DNA from: Thiomicrospira sp. WB1
GTDB taxonomy: Bacteria; Pseudomonadota; Gammaproteobacteria; Thiomicrospirales; Thiomicrospiraceae
DNA length: 64,000 bases
Reading direction: 5' to 3'
Assembly (NCBI RefSeq): GCF_001507535.1
Contig: NZ_LQBN01000003.1
Coordinates: 186,001 to 250,000, forward strand
This document shows positions 46,862 to 55,738 of the stretch, piece after piece (position 1 is the first letter of the stretch; each line of letters opens with the position of its first letter). The notes below the pieces were generated by a model. It searched no databases and was not told the origin of the DNA. It worked only from the letters and a program-made list of their open reading frames with translations. A program made the position numbers and the translations under genes.

Positions 46862-47066
46862 ACGAACTCACTTGGTCTAAAAATATAACGCTACTCTACT
46901 GGCTTTGCCTGCAAAGTGGAAATTGAATTTTATGTACTGACATATAGTGAATATTCTATGCATAAAATTGAGACATGTTGAGAGAAATAAAGTTTTACAT
47001 TATGTATAAGATCTGTATCATCAATGGTGAAGCTTTGTTTCAACCGCTCAATTATAAGGAGGGCGT

Positions 47067-47171
47067 ATGCGACCTCATGACTTGATCGTTAATGGCGTTT
47101 ATTTCGGTGCTCAAGCGGTGTTGGTTCTGACTTCCATTGTGATGTTGGCGTTATCCATGCGAGCACTTTGA
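47067..47171 (+). CDS. Small single-span membrane peptide, unknown
   Basis: 34 residues: MRPHDLIVNGVYFGAQAVLV then LTSIVMLALSMRAL. A strong AAGGAGG ribosome site sits 6 bases ahead of ATG 47067. About 20 consecutive hydrophobic residues predict one transmembrane helix. It lies alone in a 629-base gap between rdgB and the hydrolase, whose upstream part (46862-47066) is AT-rich and likely holds a promoter. Too short for automatic gene calling; function unknown. Confidence 0.6.
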   Translation: MRPHDLIVNGVYFGAQAVLVLTSIVMLALSMRAL

Positions 47172-47490
47172 CTATAAGTAAGGCTTTTGTACCGGTCATT
47201 GTTGTTGACGCTTTTTTCATCACAGGTGGTGAAATGAAGTGCTCACACTGACTTAGGGTTCTTTTACCCGAATCATGCACCGGTTTATCCACAGTCTCTG
47301 TGTAAAACCACGACTTGACCGAAACGCAGAGGTCATGGCTTGTGAGGTTATTGGCTGTCAGACGCTGAGTCTTTTGGTCGTGCCTTATGATTTTCCAGAT
47401 CCATGGATGGCTTATGTTTTTTAACGGGTTTGGATTCAGGTCGTTGTTTCTGGCAATGGGATTAACCGGCAACTTGTTAACTGGAATCCA
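47172..47490. other. Gap of 319 bases without a supported gene
   Basis: Between the small membrane peptide and the hydrolase. I see no convincing gene, tRNA or terminator; several frames are interrupted and the one long opposite-strand frame has unusual composition and no ribosome site. Confidence 0.6.
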
Positions 47491-48360
47491 ATGTTATTGA
47501 GCATCACCGGGGCCACACTACTGCTGATTGTGGTTTTTCTCTTGGCCGTCCATATTGGCTTCCGGGCGCCTCGTGTGCCCAATGTGCAGTCTCCCAAAGA
47601 CTTTGGTATGACTTATGATGATAAGACGGTAGAGGGAGAGAATGGCTGTCGCCTTTCTGCCTGGTGGATACCCGCCAATGAGCCGTCCAAGGTGACAGTG
47701 ATGCTCATGCATGGCTGGGGCGCGAATAAAAGTTTTATGCTGCCCTTAGCGAAGCTTTTGCATCAAAGAGGCATGCATAGTTTTTTGGTTGATGCGCACA
47801 ACCACGGTGACAGTGATCGACGTGGTGTGTCCACCATGCCAAAATTCGCTGAAGACTTGACCTCGTCCGTGGCATGGTTGCGTGCAGAAAAGCCTGATGC
47901 CAGTGAGCAATTAATTCTGCTTGGGCATTCAGTGGGCGCGGCGGCCGCTTTATTGGCGGCGTCAAATGATGAACGGGTTAATGCTGTGATCAGTCTGGCC
48001 AGCTTTGCGCATCCCAAGTGGGTCATGCAGCGACAGCTAAGACGGATAGACTGGGTGCCAGGGCTTGTCTGGTTTGTAACTCGTTACGTGCAATGGGTCA
48101 TTGGCCATCAACTGGATGACATCGCGCCTTTGAGCAGCCTAAAGCGTCTTCGATGCCCGGCCTTGCTCGTTCACGGCGATCGGGACCAAGTGGTTCCCAT
48201 AACCGATCATAAACAATTATGTCAGGCCGCTGGGGGCGACCAGTTTATTCAGTGTGCGGCCTTAGCGGAGACTGACCATGCCAGTATTGAAAAAATTGAA
48301 TACCATTTTGAAGAAATCGACTGGTTTATCCAAGCGATTAAACTTAAGCTTCCTCAATGA
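47491..48360 (+). CDS. Membrane-anchored alpha/beta hydrolase
   Basis: 289 residues: an N-terminal transmembrane helix (about 4-24) and an alpha/beta-hydrolase domain. Nucleophile elbow GHSVG (Ser in LLGHSVGAAAAL), oxyanion loop MHGWGANKS, acid region VHGDRDQVVP and late His in ETDHASIEK complete the triad pattern. Substrate unknown; related proteins are called COG1073 hydrolases. The start at 47491 has only a weak ribosome site. Convergent with the next lipoprotein gene. Confidence 0.8.
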   Translation: MLLSITGATLLLIVVFLLAVHIGFRAPRVPNVQSPKDFGMTYDDKTVEGENGCRLSAWWIPANEPSKVTVMLMHGWGANKSFMLPLAKLLHQRGMHSFLVDAHNHGDSDRRGVSTMPKFAEDLTSSVAWLRAEKPDASEQLILLGHSVGAAAALLAASNDERVNAVISLASFAHPKWVMQRQLRRIDWVPGLVWFVTRYVQWVIGHQLDDIAPLSSLKRLRCPALLVHGDRDQVVPITDHKQLCQAAGGDQFIQCAALAETDHASIEKIEYHFEEIDWFIQAIKLKLPQ

Positions 48361-48382
48361 AGGCGAGTGATTTGTTTTGGCC

Positions 48383-49249
48383 TTATTCGGACGATTGCTT
48401 GGCAAGGGCAAGAAAATCCGATCGATATTCACCGAGTCTGCTAGAAAGGTGTGCCTGCTGTTCCGGCGTTAGTGACGCAACAATCAGAGCGAGGTGCTGA
48501 GCAAGCAGTGACCGGTTGCTCTCAAATTGCTGGTTGAGACGCTGGGTCCAAAATCGTTTTCGATCATCAAACAAAGCCACCAGCTGTTGATCCTGATCCG
48601 AGTTAAGTGTTTTGAGGGTGCTTGCCATCGCCTCAGTCCATTGCTGTTTTGCGCGAAGCAGTTCTGGCGACATCCAATCCGTAGACTGAGTAAAATCTTC
48701 AATCATTGCTTCTTGGTCTTGGGTGACGTCGCCCAACCATTCATCATACATTTCCGTCATCTTTTCAGCGCCCATGCTGCGAGCAGCCGCCTCACCAATA
48801 TTGACGTACTCTTCGCCATAGTCGATGTTTCTTTGAGTGAGATTTTGAATGAAGTCGTCTTTCTGCTCATGACTAAGGGTTGTCAATAACGGTGCCAAAT
48901 GTTCCCCAATGCCCAAATAAATTGCATCGATCAGTGCATCCAGTTCGTTTAAAAGGGATTCAATTTGCTCGGGAGAGGTCGGGTCGTGTATTTGGTGGTT
49001 CAGCTTTTTGACAAGCGACGCGTAGAGAGGGAGTTGTTGCGTACGGTGCCATGTTATCAGCCGCTCGATTCGATGATCCAGCTGATCTTGCTGATGCGTC
49101 TCGATGCTGACATAGTCGTCAATGTACCAGGGCAGAAGCCAGTCGAGTTGATTGTACATAAACCGAGTTGAACAACTGGTGATCATCACGCTCAATCCTA
49201 AAAGGACGATCAGTTTAACGAAACGTTTTGTTGGTTGGATTCGAAGCAT
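48383..49249 (-). CDS. DUF6279 family lipoprotein
   Basis: About 288 residues from ATG 49249 (AAGGTG site; an in-frame ATG at 49273 is less likely). Lipobox ITSC after a hydrophobic stretch (KLIVLLGLSVMITSC), then STRFMYNQLDWLLPWYIDDYVSI, the family hallmark, and long amphipathic helices. Probably outer-membrane anchored. Function unknown. Confidence 0.82.
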   Translation of the reverse strand: MLRIQPTKRFVKLIVLLGLSVMITSCSTRFMYNQLDWLLPWYIDDYVSIETHQQDQLDHRIERLITWHRTQQLPLYASLVKKLNHQIHDPTSPEQIESLLNELDALIDAIYLGIGEHLAPLLTTLSHEQKDDFIQNLTQRNIDYGEEYVNIGEAAARSMGAEKMTEMYDEWLGDVTQDQEAMIEDFTQSTDWMSPELLRAKQQWTEAMASTLKTLNSDQDQQLVALFDDRKRFWTQRLNQQFESNRSLLAQHLALIVASLTPEQQAHLSSRLGEYRSDFLALAKQSSE

Positions 49250-49295
49250 AAGCACCTTAGGTTGAATGATCACCCGACCCCATTGAGCGGCCGTT

Positions 49296-49718
49296 TTAAT
49301 GACCGATTGTTTGATCCAGCCGTTTTAAGTGTCGACACCCGTCCGAGCATCGATTGCTGCAGGCCATACGATACCAGTTTCGGGCCGTTTCCGTATTGGC
49401 TTGGACACCCAGGCCCTGCTCATACATTTCGCCCAAATGTGACATAGCGACCGCGTAGTTTTGTTGGGCCGCTTTTTGATACCACTTTAAAGCTTTGGAA
49501 AAATCGGTGGGCATGCCGAGCCCTTGGCGATACATTTTGGCAAGACCGAATTGCGCGATGGCGTCACCCTGTAAGGATCGGTGTTTAAAGATCTTAAAGG
49601 CTTGTGCATAGTCTTTGTCAGCAAATGCATCGACACCCGCTTGCAGTGACGAGGCGCGGGTTTGCAGTGGCAGCGCCAACATCACTAAACTCCATACTAT
49701 CAGCATTTTTATACGCAC
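49296..49718 (-). CDS. Secreted Sel1-repeat protein
   Basis: 140 residues. GTG 49718 is 4 bases after an AGGAGG site; ATG 49706 is the other choice. Signal peptide (cleavage near TRASS), then Sel1-like repeats: AIAQFGLAKMYRQGLGMPTDFSKALKWYQKAA and AMSHLGEMYEQGLGVQANTETARNWYRMA. A Cys-rich tail (CSNRCSDGC) suggests disulfides. Likely a periplasmic scaffold for protein contacts; partner unknown. Confidence 0.85.
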   Translation of the reverse strand: MRIKMLIVWSLVMLALPLQTRASSLQAGVDAFADKDYAQAFKIFKHRSLQGDAIAQFGLAKMYRQGLGMPTDFSKALKWYQKAAQQNYAVAMSHLGEMYEQGLGVQANTETARNWYRMACSNRCSDGCRHLKRLDQTIGH

Positions 49719-49787
49719 AGGTCCTCCTGGACTCAGATTAAGGTGATCGGCGTGATGGCTGCTTAGTGAGGCACACGCTTATTTAAG

Positions 49788-50162
49788 CTATTGCACATAG
49801 TGTCGCTGCAATATCTCCAGTTCTATGAATTTTAACGCTTTCTCATGAGTCGATTCGGGATACACGGGTGGGGCAACCCCAGCTTCATAGGCCTCACGCC
49901 AGCGCAAAGCACACAGACACCATCGATCGCCGGGTTTGAGGCCTGGAAAATCAAATTCGGCTCTGGGTGTGCTCAAATCATTGCCACGGGATTGGGTAAA
50001 AGCCAGAAAATCCTGCGTCATTTGCGCACAAACGACATGCGAGCCTTGATCCAGAGAATTGGTTTTGCAAAACCCGTCTCGAAAAAAACCGGTGACGGGT
50101 TCGGCACAACAAAGTGCCAAAGGTTGGCCCAGCAGGTTAATTGGTGGTTTATCCGGATTCAT
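49788..50162 (-). CDS. DUF2237 family protein
   Basis: 124 residues, cytoplasmic. NLLGQPLALCCAEPVTGFFRDGFCKTN, GNDLSTPRAEFDFPGLKPGDRWCLCALRW and the C-terminal THEKALKFIELEIL match DUF2237. Conserved Cys and Asp residues are kept. Function unknown. It follows the DCC protein gene by 18 bases in what appears to be the photolyase-like operon. Confidence 0.85.
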   Translation of the reverse strand: MNPDKPPINLLGQPLALCCAEPVTGFFRDGFCKTNSLDQGSHVVCAQMTQDFLAFTQSRGNDLSTPRAEFDFPGLKPGDRWCLCALRWREAYEAGVAPPVYPESTHEKALKFIELEILQRHYVQ

Positions 50163-50180
50163 TATGACGCCTTAAAACAT

Positions 50181-50567
50181 TTAGGTGTGGTGACAATTGT
50201 TTGCTTTAACAGCCATTTGGCAATGGCTCAAACGGTGAAAACGCCACCGGGCAAAAAGTCGGTATATGCGTTTCGTCAAAGCATAAATGCCTGGCAGACG
50301 GATAATTTTTGCGAATAATCGCCATCGCGCCAATTCCTGCCAGATCAATAAAAAAGCATCCACCCCGGTCAGCATTTGACCTGCTTCGTCTTTGGCATGC
50401 AGATGTTTTAGCCCCTCAACCCGGTCCAGGCCTTCGTCATCAAGTCGACGTAAAGACAAGGTGGTGATGTCGACCCAGTCAAAAACGCCACCGGGTGCGA
50501 CGGCCTGGTAGTGGCGTATCTCTTTTGAACACATGCCACACTTTCCATCGTAGAACACTTTGATCAT
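50181..50567 (-). CDS. DCC (DUF393) thiol-disulfide oxidoreductase-like protein
   Basis: 128 residues. The N-terminal FYDGKCGMCSKEI has the D-x-x-C-x-x-C motif of the DCC family, followed by FDWVDITTLS and the DAFLLIWQELARWRLFAKIIRLPGIYAL segment. A redox role is presumed from the motif. It sits between the antenna-like and DUF2237 genes on one strand; such genes recur in light-induced photolyase clusters. Confidence 0.88.
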   Translation of the reverse strand: MIKVFYDGKCGMCSKEIRHYQAVAPGGVFDWVDITTLSLRRLDDEGLDRVEGLKHLHAKDEAGQMLTGVDAFLLIWQELARWRLFAKIIRLPGIYALTKRIYRLFARWRFHRLSHCQMAVKANNCHHT

Positions 50568-50612
50568 GGTCTGTGATTCCTTGTTTTAAGGGTTGGCCTA
50601 TGCATGGTCCGG

Positions 50613-51056
50613 TTACTTGACACGCCGGTATGTACGAGGGTTCTGGCGACCGGTCAGCATTTTCTCAACCCGTTTCCAGTAGTAAAAAAACCGTTTGACT
50701 GGTGGTTTTATCTGCAAGTCCACCAGAGGCGCGTTCGGTCGAACCTGCAGTTTCGGGTGCCTGCGCTGAGTGGCTTGAATAAGATGACTCAATGTCGGGT
50801 CCTGCGCCTGCCAGGTCACAATGGTGGATATGTCAGACTGGGTACTCAGTTCATCTATGGCTTGTACGGTACTGGCCTGAAAAATCTCACATTCCAGGCT
50901 ACACAGCGTTTCATACACAAATGCCAGGCGCTTAAATGACCAGGCCTGGGTGTCAAAGTAGGTGTCATCCCAGATGTACACCAAACGGTCGCCTTCTTCG
51001 ATCTCATCAGGCGGAGCGAGATGCTCGTCGTGAAGCCAGTAAAGGGTTTGATTCAC
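50613..51056 (-). CDS. Stand-alone photolyase N-terminal (antenna-type) domain-like protein
   Basis: 147 residues with an alpha/beta pattern like the photolyase N-terminal domain: TLYWLHDEHLAPPDE, RLVYIWDDTYFDTQAWSFKRLAFVYETL, IVTWQAQDPTLSHLI, and the end PVKRFFYYWKRVEKML. Its start overlaps the flavin-domain gene by four bases (ATGA). The pair looks like a photolyase split into two polypeptides with the order reversed. Whether it binds an antenna cofactor or partners the other protein is untested. Confidence 0.6.
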   Translation of the reverse strand: MNQTLYWLHDEHLAPPDEIEEGDRLVYIWDDTYFDTQAWSFKRLAFVYETLCSLECEIFQASTVQAIDELSTQSDISTIVTWQAQDPTLSHLIQATQRRHPKLQVRPNAPLVDLQIKPPVKRFFYYWKRVEKMLTGRQNPRTYRRVK

Positions 51057-51850
51057 GGTTTTGTTCCTCGCGCTTGATAAGGGAACAATTTAGCCTGTAA
51101 TTGATCATAAGTGGCCTCAAAGCAGGCGTTGGATGCGTGTTCGCAGTCAAGTGCGTCGCCCGCAAAGGTACGTGCGTTTTCCAGATTGAAGATGTAGGGT
51201 TTGTTGCTGAAGGTCGAAGCGACCCATTGCCAGGAATAGTTATTCGAGGCAATGTCACCATCCAGCAGATGCTGCAAAAACCACCTGGCTCCGGCTTGCC
51301 AAGCCACTCGTCGCCAATGCACGACGTAGGCGGCCAAATAGAGGCGGCCTCGATTGTGCAGGTATCCTTGTTTGAGAAGTGATCGAATCAGTTGGTCAAT
51401 CAAGCGAATGCCGGTTTGGCCCTGGGCAATGTCGTCGGGCAAGGTCGGATCATAATCGTGGGCTTGCCAGCCTGTCTTGTAGGGTTCAGCGTCCTGCCAG
51501 ATGTGTTCGGGTTGCGCGGCATGGACTTGATGGAAATAACTGCGCCAGGTTAACTGCTGGATCAGCCGCGTGGCTTGGTCTGCATCGGTGGCTTGGTTTA
51601 GGTATGCCAACAAATCCTGCTCTGTCAAGATTCCATGACGAAAATAGGGAGAAAGTTGAGTTACGGCTCCGGTGAGCGCATTGCGCGTTTTGGCATAGCG
51701 AGTTGCGTCAATCTCAGCCAGCCGACTGCGCATGGGTTTGCATCCACCTTTGATGGCGCTGACGGCTTCATGTTTTTGGTGTGACCGTCGTTGGCGCAAA
51801 TAAGCGATTAATGCCTCTCTGGTCTCAAAATCTGTTTTTAGCTTAATCAT
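51053..51850 (-). CDS. FAD-binding photolyase/cryptochrome C-terminal domain protein
   Basis: 265 residues from ATG 51850 (weak ribosome site). It covers only the helical FAD domain: VTQLSPYFRHGILTEQDLL, LTWRSYFHQV, GYLHNRGRLYLAAYVVHW and the flavin-contact stretch DGDIASNNYSWQWVASTFS ... KPYIFNLEN. No N-terminal antenna domain is present; the next gene supplies a similar one. Probable light-driven DNA repair or photoreceptor. Family called 'FAD-binding domain-containing protein' in related genomes. Confidence 0.82.
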   Translation of the reverse strand: MIKLKTDFETREALIAYLRQRRSHQKHEAVSAIKGGCKPMRSRLAEIDATRYAKTRNALTGAVTQLSPYFRHGILTEQDLLAYLNQATDADQATRLIQQLTWRSYFHQVHAAQPEHIWQDAEPYKTGWQAHDYDPTLPDDIAQGQTGIRLIDQLIRSLLKQGYLHNRGRLYLAAYVVHWRRVAWQAGARWFLQHLLDGDIASNNYSWQWVASTFSNKPYIFNLENARTFAGDALDCEHASNACFEATYDQLQAKLFPYQARGTKP

Positions 51851-52065
51851 GGCGCAGGCACCCAAATTGAATCTAAAGGTTATTTTACAATATTTATGCA
51901 TTCATTGTACAAGTGCAGGCGTGAAAACGACTTTTGTCCGATGTGGACCTAGACGGCATTGGCCAGAAGGTCTGGTGAAAATGATTGGATATTGCCAATA
52001 GCTTTTGATTGGAGCCAATGGGAAAAGAACAAAGCCCTGTTGCCAATTCTAATCCGAACGAAAAT

Positions 52066-52572
52066 TTAGTGATGAATGGCCAGCTGAAAAATTAACATGC
52101 TCATGAACGCAAGCAGAACAATCACACCAATGTTAGAGGGTTTGAGCTTGTCATGTGCGACTGGTAACAACTCAGCGAACACCATCCAAATCATCGCCCC
52201 CGCAGCCAAACCAAGTCTAAAGGGTAGGATGGGCTCAAATGCTGTCACAAACAAAAAAGCCGGAACCGCCATAATAGGCTGAGGAAGGCTGCTAAAAATA
52301 CTCCAACCAGCGGCTTTGAGAACGGACATTCCCCTTGTAACCAGAATCAATGCTATGGCAAGTCCCTTTGAAATATTGTGAACGGCGATCGCAGCGGTGA
52401 TGAATGTTCCCAGATCTTCGCCCCGCCATAAGAGACGCCAACACCGATTCTTTCCGCCATTGAGTGAATGATCATGACCCCCACTGATTTCACTGACATC
52501 CGGGGCCTTCCTTTGTTCAATCCAGCGATTAGAAAAATACACCAGAATCAGTCCGCTTAGCATGCCAAACAA
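52066..52572 (-). pseudogene. 5'-truncated ZIP-family metal transporter, degenerate
   Basis: About 168 residues with five hydrophobic segments, equal to the C-terminal part of ZIP transporters; the first helices are missing and a stop codon lies 16 codons upstream in frame. The metal motif usually HNxPEG is HNISKG here, with Glu replaced by Lys; the later FAELLPVAHD is kept. Only TTG 52572 or ATG 52563 could start it, without good ribosome sites. It is AT-richer than neighbouring genes. Probably a decayed gene. Confidence 0.6.
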
Positions 52573-52807
52573 TGTCAGCCATTCTTGTTTCGCCAGGCCC
52601 TCCTATTAAAAACCTATGCCCAGAAATAACCATTATTTTGGGTTCTACCTGGTGATCACAATTTGAGGGCCCTCAGACGTAACTGGATGCATCGGTAAAG
52701 CCAAGGAGGTTTGGGCTGTAAATTAATTGTCATAATGATAATTGAATGAAAAAGTTACGCTTTTGGAATATTAATTCATACAGCACGTTTTCAATTTCAG
52801 GGGCAAA

Positions 52808-55084
52808 ATGGCACATTTGAAGCAAAATTTATGGCGCTTATTTGTCTTAATCGCTTCTGTTAGCTTGGTTTTATTATTGGTTTCAATGCACCAGCTGAAC
52901 AAGACGGTTTGGGATAAAGCCGAAATGAAGATGTTAGCCTACGCAAAAATAATTTCTTCGGCAGGCCATGAAATCTTTATTGGAAATGAAGCCCTCTTGG
53001 ATATTCTGGGATCCAGATTAATCGAAAACCAATATTATAAGAATATAGATTACGCCCGTTCGATATTGAGAAGGACCTTAGAGAATCAACCCTATGTTTT
53101 AGCTTTTGGGTTACTTAACCCTGAAGGCGAGTACATTGCGGTGAGCTCAAATTTAGAAAATCAGCCACTTCCAAACCTTGCAAGACAGCCGCAAACTGCA
53201 AAAAACTTCGAGTTAACGCTTAATTCAGATCGAATGATAATTGGCGATGCGTACATTTTTAAGCCTTTACAGCAATGGATTGTGCCTATTCGAAAAGCGT
53301 TAAGGAATAAAGAAGGTGAAGTCATTGCCGTGATGGCAGCTGCTTTGAGGCTTGATGATCAAGCACTGCTGAACAAAGTCGCCATCAGCCAAGACCAGCT
53401 TAATGCCATTATCATTAATGAGCGTTCTGGTCGTCGTTTAATGATGAGCGGGATCAGCTTAAGTGAAGGAACTCATTTTTATGGGTATACCTATTTAACC
53501 GCTGAAAAGAAGCGCTTTTTTGATACTCAGGTGCAAGAAAAATACAATCAAAGCTTAGCGCAAAAACTTCAATCGGAGGATCCATTTGTTGTCACTGGCA
53601 TTTCTGAAAAGATGGGGGAAGAAATCATTGTTGGTGCACAATATGATAAAGATTTTGATCTTATCTATGCCATGTACGAACCCCTTAAAACCTATCAGAA
53701 CGAAATTACCTATGGAGCCCTGAAAAATTTTTTAATTTATCTGGTCTTGATGATGGCCCTTTGGGTGATATTTCGAACAATAGAAAAACAAGAAACAAAT
53801 ATCCGCAAAAAACTCACCTTTCAAGCTATGCAAGATTCAGTTGCTGACTTGCCGAACAGAAATTATGTTGACTCAGTACTAAAAAAGGAATTCGAAGATA
53901 ACGCTCGTCAAATCAGTGTCATTTATATCGATTTGGATAATTTTAAAAACATCAATGACACGTTTGGCCACGCGATGGGAGATCGCTTCATCGCGTCAAT
54001 CGCTCAGGTGCTCAAAAACAATACTGGAAAGCTTGATCATGTCGTGAGGTTTGGAGCAGATGAGTTTTTGGTTTTTACGAATCAACAAGATGCTTTGCGA
54101 TTGGCGCATTTTCTTCAAAACTGCGTTAGTCATCCCATAGACATTGATGGGAATGTCTTTGCGGTCACGGCTAGCATTGGATTGGCAGAATATCCACAGC
54201 AGGCTAGCAGCTTGAATGAATTAATAGGTTGTGCTGACATCGCAATGCAAGCAGCCAAAAAAACCAAAGACGCTGTTATTAAATTTCACCCGTCAATGCA
54301 AGATGAGGTCCTCAATAATGCCTTGATCGAGTTAAATATGCGAAAAGGGTTAGAAAAGGATGAATTTTTTATTCAATTCCAGCCTCAATTTAAACAAAAT
54401 GGTAGTCTCTGTGGATTTGAGGCCCTTGCTCGATGGAAAAATGATGAACTGGGACTTGTTCCACCTGATAGGTTTATCAGGATTGCCGAAGAGTCTGGAT
54501 TTATGCCTACTCTTGGAGAGCACTTGCTCCACAAAACTTTGCAAGGTATTTCAAAAATTCAAGCTCATTTTCAAAGCTCACTTATGTTTTCGATTAACCT
54601 CTCCGTTCGCCAATTAATGGTTGATGGTTTTAATCAACGATTAATGAGAGAGGTCATTGCAAGGGGAATTAATCCGGCACAGCTGATGTTAGAAGTAACC
54701 GAATCTATTTTTATCCAAGACAAATCGTTTGTTCATCGGACTCTATCAGAATTAAAAGAAGCCAGTTTTAAGCTTTCTGTTGATGATTTTGGAACCGGTT
54801 ACTCTTCCTTAAGTATGCTGAGTGAATTTCCAATCGATGAGTTGAAAATTGATCGAAGCTTCGTAGTTAATTTGAAAAAACAGCAAAACAAAGAGTTGGT
54901 TAGCTCTATTATCATGCTTGGAAAACACCTTGGCTTGCATGTCATTTCAGAAGGGGTAGAGCAACGAAGTGAAATCGATGTGCTTAATACATTGGGCTGT
55001 GACTGTTATCAGGGATACTATTATTCAAAGCCATTGTCGCTTTCTGAGATCCTTGCTTCTAACTTTGCAACCAAGAACGATTAG
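52808..55084 (+). CDS. GGDEF-EAL membrane protein, probable c-di-GMP phosphodiesterase
   Basis: 758 residues. Transmembrane helices near 8-27 and 307-323 enclose a periplasmic Cache-like sensor domain. The GGDEF domain has GADEF at about 416-420, so cyclase activity is doubtful, though it may bind GTP. The EAL domain looks complete: EAL at 538-540 (GFEALARW), LEVTES, DDFGTGYSSL, LKIDRSFV and ISEGVEQ. Expected activity is hydrolysis of cyclic di-GMP. The gene is clearly AT-richer than its surroundings, suggesting transfer, and ends 260 bases before tRNA-Asn. Confidence 0.9.
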   Translation: MAHLKQNLWRLFVLIASVSLVLLLVSMHQLNKTVWDKAEMKMLAYAKIISSAGHEIFIGNEALLDILGSRLIENQYYKNIDYARSILRRTLENQPYVLAFGLLNPEGEYIAVSSNLENQPLPNLARQPQTAKNFELTLNSDRMIIGDAYIFKPLQQWIVPIRKALRNKEGEVIAVMAAALRLDDQALLNKVAISQDQLNAIIINERSGRRLMMSGISLSEGTHFYGYTYLTAEKKRFFDTQVQEKYNQSLAQKLQSEDPFVVTGISEKMGEEIIVGAQYDKDFDLIYAMYEPLKTYQNEITYGALKNFLIYLVLMMALWVIFRTIEKQETNIRKKLTFQAMQDSVADLPNRNYVDSVLKKEFEDNARQISVIYIDLDNFKNINDTFGHAMGDRFIASIAQVLKNNTGKLDHVVRFGADEFLVFTNQQDALRLAHFLQNCVSHPIDIDGNVFAVTASIGLAEYPQQASSLNELIGCADIAMQAAKKTKDAVIKFHPSMQDEVLNNALIELNMRKGLEKDEFFIQFQPQFKQNGSLCGFEALARWKNDELGLVPPDRFIRIAEESGFMPTLGEHLLHKTLQGISKIQAHFQSSLMFSINLSVRQLMVDGFNQRLMREVIARGINPAQLMLEVTESIFIQDKSFVHRTLSELKEASFKLSVDDFGTGYSSLSMLSEFPIDELKIDRSFVVNLKKQQNKELVSSIIMLGKHLGLHVISEGVEQRSEIDVLNTLGCDCYQGYYYSKPLSLSEILASNFATKND

Positions 55085-55274
55085 CGTCGAATTGAACAAT
55101 TCTAGTTCAAAGTCTATGGGATCTGTCCGTAAATCTGAGTAGATCCCGTGGGCACGGTTTGGGCACAGAGGAGATTTGAGAAATTTCTGAAACTGAGCCC
55201 AGCGTTCAAGCTACCTTCAGTAAACCCAATGAGGTAAAAAATTAAACAGAGCAGGAAAAGTTGCTGGTAGGGGG

Positions 55275-55302
55275 TTGTCAGGGGGAAAATTATCTCTATA
55301 AT
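55275..55302 (+). promoter_or_regulatory. Sigma-70 promoter of tRNA-Asn
   Basis: TTGTCA (55275-55280), 16-base spacer, TATAAT (55297-55302), 42 bases ahead of the tRNA. Confidence 0.72.
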
Positions 55303-55344
55303 ACACACCCATCAAGCGAGTCATCGCCTGATTAGGAACACTTT

Positions 55345-55420
55345 TCCCCAGTAGTTCAGTTGGTAGAACACCGGACTGTTAATCCGTATGTCGCTGGTTC
55401 GAGTCCAGCCTGGGGAGCCA
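55345..55420 (+). tRNA. tRNA-Asn (anticodon GTT)
   Basis: 76 bases. Acceptor TCCCCAG pairs with CTGGGGA; D-arm GTTCAGTTGGTAGAAC, anticodon loop with GTT at 55378-55380, T-arm CTGGTTCGAGTCCAG, discriminator G and encoded CCA. Closely follows the E. coli tRNA-Asn pattern. Confidence 0.97.
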
Positions 55421-55432
55421 GATTTTAAAAAG

Positions 55433-55455
55433 AAGCCGCTCGAGCGGCTTTTTTT
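55433..55455 (+). terminator. Terminator after tRNA-Asn
   Basis: aagccgctcgagcggctt followed by T-run. Confidence 0.88.
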
Positions 55456-55482
55456 CTTTGTGCTCCGAGTGTTTTTCAATAT

Positions 55483-55591
55483 GGTGACCCTGTTCGTCCC
55501 TCGCGACGGTAGGTTGGAAACCCCGCCAGGCCCGGAAGGGAGCAACGGTACCAACTGATTCGTGCGCCGAGACCAGGCGGGCGGGGTTGCC
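55483..55591 (+). ncRNA. ffs: Signal recognition particle 4.5S RNA
   Basis: The conserved Ffh-binding tip appears as GCCAGGCCCGGAAGGGAGCA (55523-55545 region, with the GGAA tetraloop). The ends GGTGACCC and GGGTTGCC close the long helix with one or two G-U pairs; length about 109. Position just upstream of dnaX is a common arrangement. A T-rich stretch (about 55609-55616) follows. Ends are estimated from pairing. Confidence 0.88.
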
Positions 55592-55738
55592 TCCATCTAC
55601 TCTTTCACGTTTTTTGATCGATGGCTTTTCTAATGCTGTGGTGCCTGCCGCGCGGATTGGATCCAAGCGTGAAAAAGACACCGAATACCCAATTTTCACG
55701 TTAAAATAAGCCTACTTTTATGATCTTATGAGGCTGGT

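Noticed and set aside
47089-47472. 127-codon minus-strand open frame in the rdgB-hydrolase gap
   Set aside because: No ribosome site, no recognisable domain, odd composition, and it overlaps the better-supported 34-residue peptide gene.
55085-55344. Integrase remnant or att site beside tRNA-Asn
   Set aside because: GGGCACGGTTTGGGCACAG looked suggestive, but no integrase frame and no repeat of the tRNA 3' end could be found.
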